NCBI GenBank assembly: GCA_016490735.1
Contig: JAEMWC010000372.1
Location: 377,501 to 441,500 of the forward strand
DNA: 64,000 nt
Direction of reading: 5' to 3'
From: Pachyseris speciosa
Taxonomy: Eukaryota > Cnidaria > Anthozoa > Scleractinia > Pachyseridae
Position 1 is the stretch's first letter; every line of letters begins with the position of its first letter. The notes beneath the pieces were generated by a model. That model saw only the letters and a list, made by a program, of their open reading frames with translations. It did not search any database and was not told where the DNA came from. The translations under genes and the position numbers were made by a program. Positions 63,205-64,000 of the stretch are shown piece by piece.

Positions 63205-64000
63205 TTAATTAAAAGGTAACACGACCAACAACGCTAAAAGCCAACCACTCTATTTTCTGTGGCTACCGAGAGGGCGTGAAAAGTGAGAGACATGAATGAA
63301 TGAATTTATTTAAGTGTCAGAGAATTTAGCTAAATATACCTTAAGCTGAGCGTGTGAACCTTTCTGTCCCATTTCATACGATTAAGCGATACCATCTATG
63401 CAATAAGGTTCAAATTCAAGAATGTTAGTCCTGATGACACATGCTGATTTTACACACCGCCCTCCCCAGGACTAACGTTTTTCATGCGCCAAACTTGTGC
63501 GAGATAACAAAAGTACAAGTGGGATTGGGCACGATTTTAAAACTCTGATGCAACGTAACACATTTTCAAATGAGCTTTCCTTTGAATTTGGCTACTTTCA
63601 GCTTAATATGGCCGTCAATTCTCGTTTGTTCTTTTCTGTTAGATTTCCAAAAATTTGTCGACTTAGGGAATCATGTGTGACGCGACGACTCAATTATCGG
63701 TCGGCTTAAGGTGGTACATGAGGCTAATTTAACAATTTCGGATTGCATCTATTTCTTGTTGATTGCAAGATTACCTAACAAGAAAGGTCTGCGCTAAATT
63801 TGAAGTCTTGAGAGTGAATCGTTTTCAAGATAGAAGCGAGAGAAGTTTTGTTTCCAAGGTCAGTTTCCCGCGAAAATGAGGACTACATACTGTGTTGGGT
63901 GCGGCTTCATCGTGGTGTAAAATTTCGAGAAGAATACATTGCTGACAGATGTATCAAAGAAATGTTTGTAATCTGTAAAATGAAACCACCTTTTGCGGAC
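63205..64000. other. Spacer without recognised genes
   Basis: AT-rich, single-copy in appearance, with short ORFs only. An ATGAATGAATGAATTTATTTAAGTG-like segment at ~63292 may be the tail of an old retroposon. Confidence 0.4.

Overview
The window is repeat-rich animal DNA, most likely from a cnidarian and probably a stony coral. The evidence is a low-GC background, an animal-type tRNA-Ser, Penelope-like elements (PLEs) with GIY-YIG domains, two BEL/Pao LTR elements, an L1/Tx1-like LINE, L2/CR1-like LINE fragments, many hairpin MITEs, and hammerhead-ribozyme tandem repeats of the kind described as metazoan retrozymes. Species-level assignment is not possible from what I can see. No bacterial or CRISPR feature is present.

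Layout. 1-5.28 kb is mostly non-coding, with a MITE and two degraded ORFs on the minus strand that may be old host exons. 5.29-12.2 kb is one L1-like LINE bounded by a 14-bp target-site duplication. It is broken by a 250-bp-period retrozyme array carrying three hammerhead ribozymes, a 242-bp LINE/SINE fragment with a 12-bp duplication, and a TTAA-flanked MITE. 12.25-17.67 kb is a foldback element with ~430-bp inverted ends, and a compact BEL/Pao element (199/206-bp LTRs, 5-bp duplication, initiator-tRNA primer site, polypurine tract) sits inside it. 17.73-18.1 kb is the 3' end of a PLE ending in a hairpin. 18.37-21.47 kb is a 3.1-kb foldback element with ~1.5-kb arms. 22.2-23.3 kb holds CAGGGGCACCC-ended MITEs.

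23.4-33.67 kb is a second, heavily decayed BEL/Pao element on the plus strand, interrupted by a 310-bp retroposon and an antisense L2-like LINE. 33.7-37.7 kb has an L2 fragment, several MITEs, a second retrozyme monomer and an apparently intact tRNA-Ser(UGA) gene. 39.57-40.92 kb is a 673-bp tandem duplication. 45.6-47.9 kb is a head-to-head pair of nearly identical PLE 3' ends forming a 2.26-kb inverted repeat. 48-56 kb has LINE tails, a broken THAP-type zinc-finger gene and MITEs. 56-64 kb is mostly plain AT-rich DNA.

Host genes that look credible are the tRNA-Ser, a small secreted cysteine-rich peptide at 62.85 kb, and possibly a 58-residue single-pass membrane protein at 42.88 kb. The most interesting signal is the self-cleaving RNA theme: canonical type I hammerheads in two retrozyme loci, and hammerhead-like cores at the 3' end of all three PLE copies.
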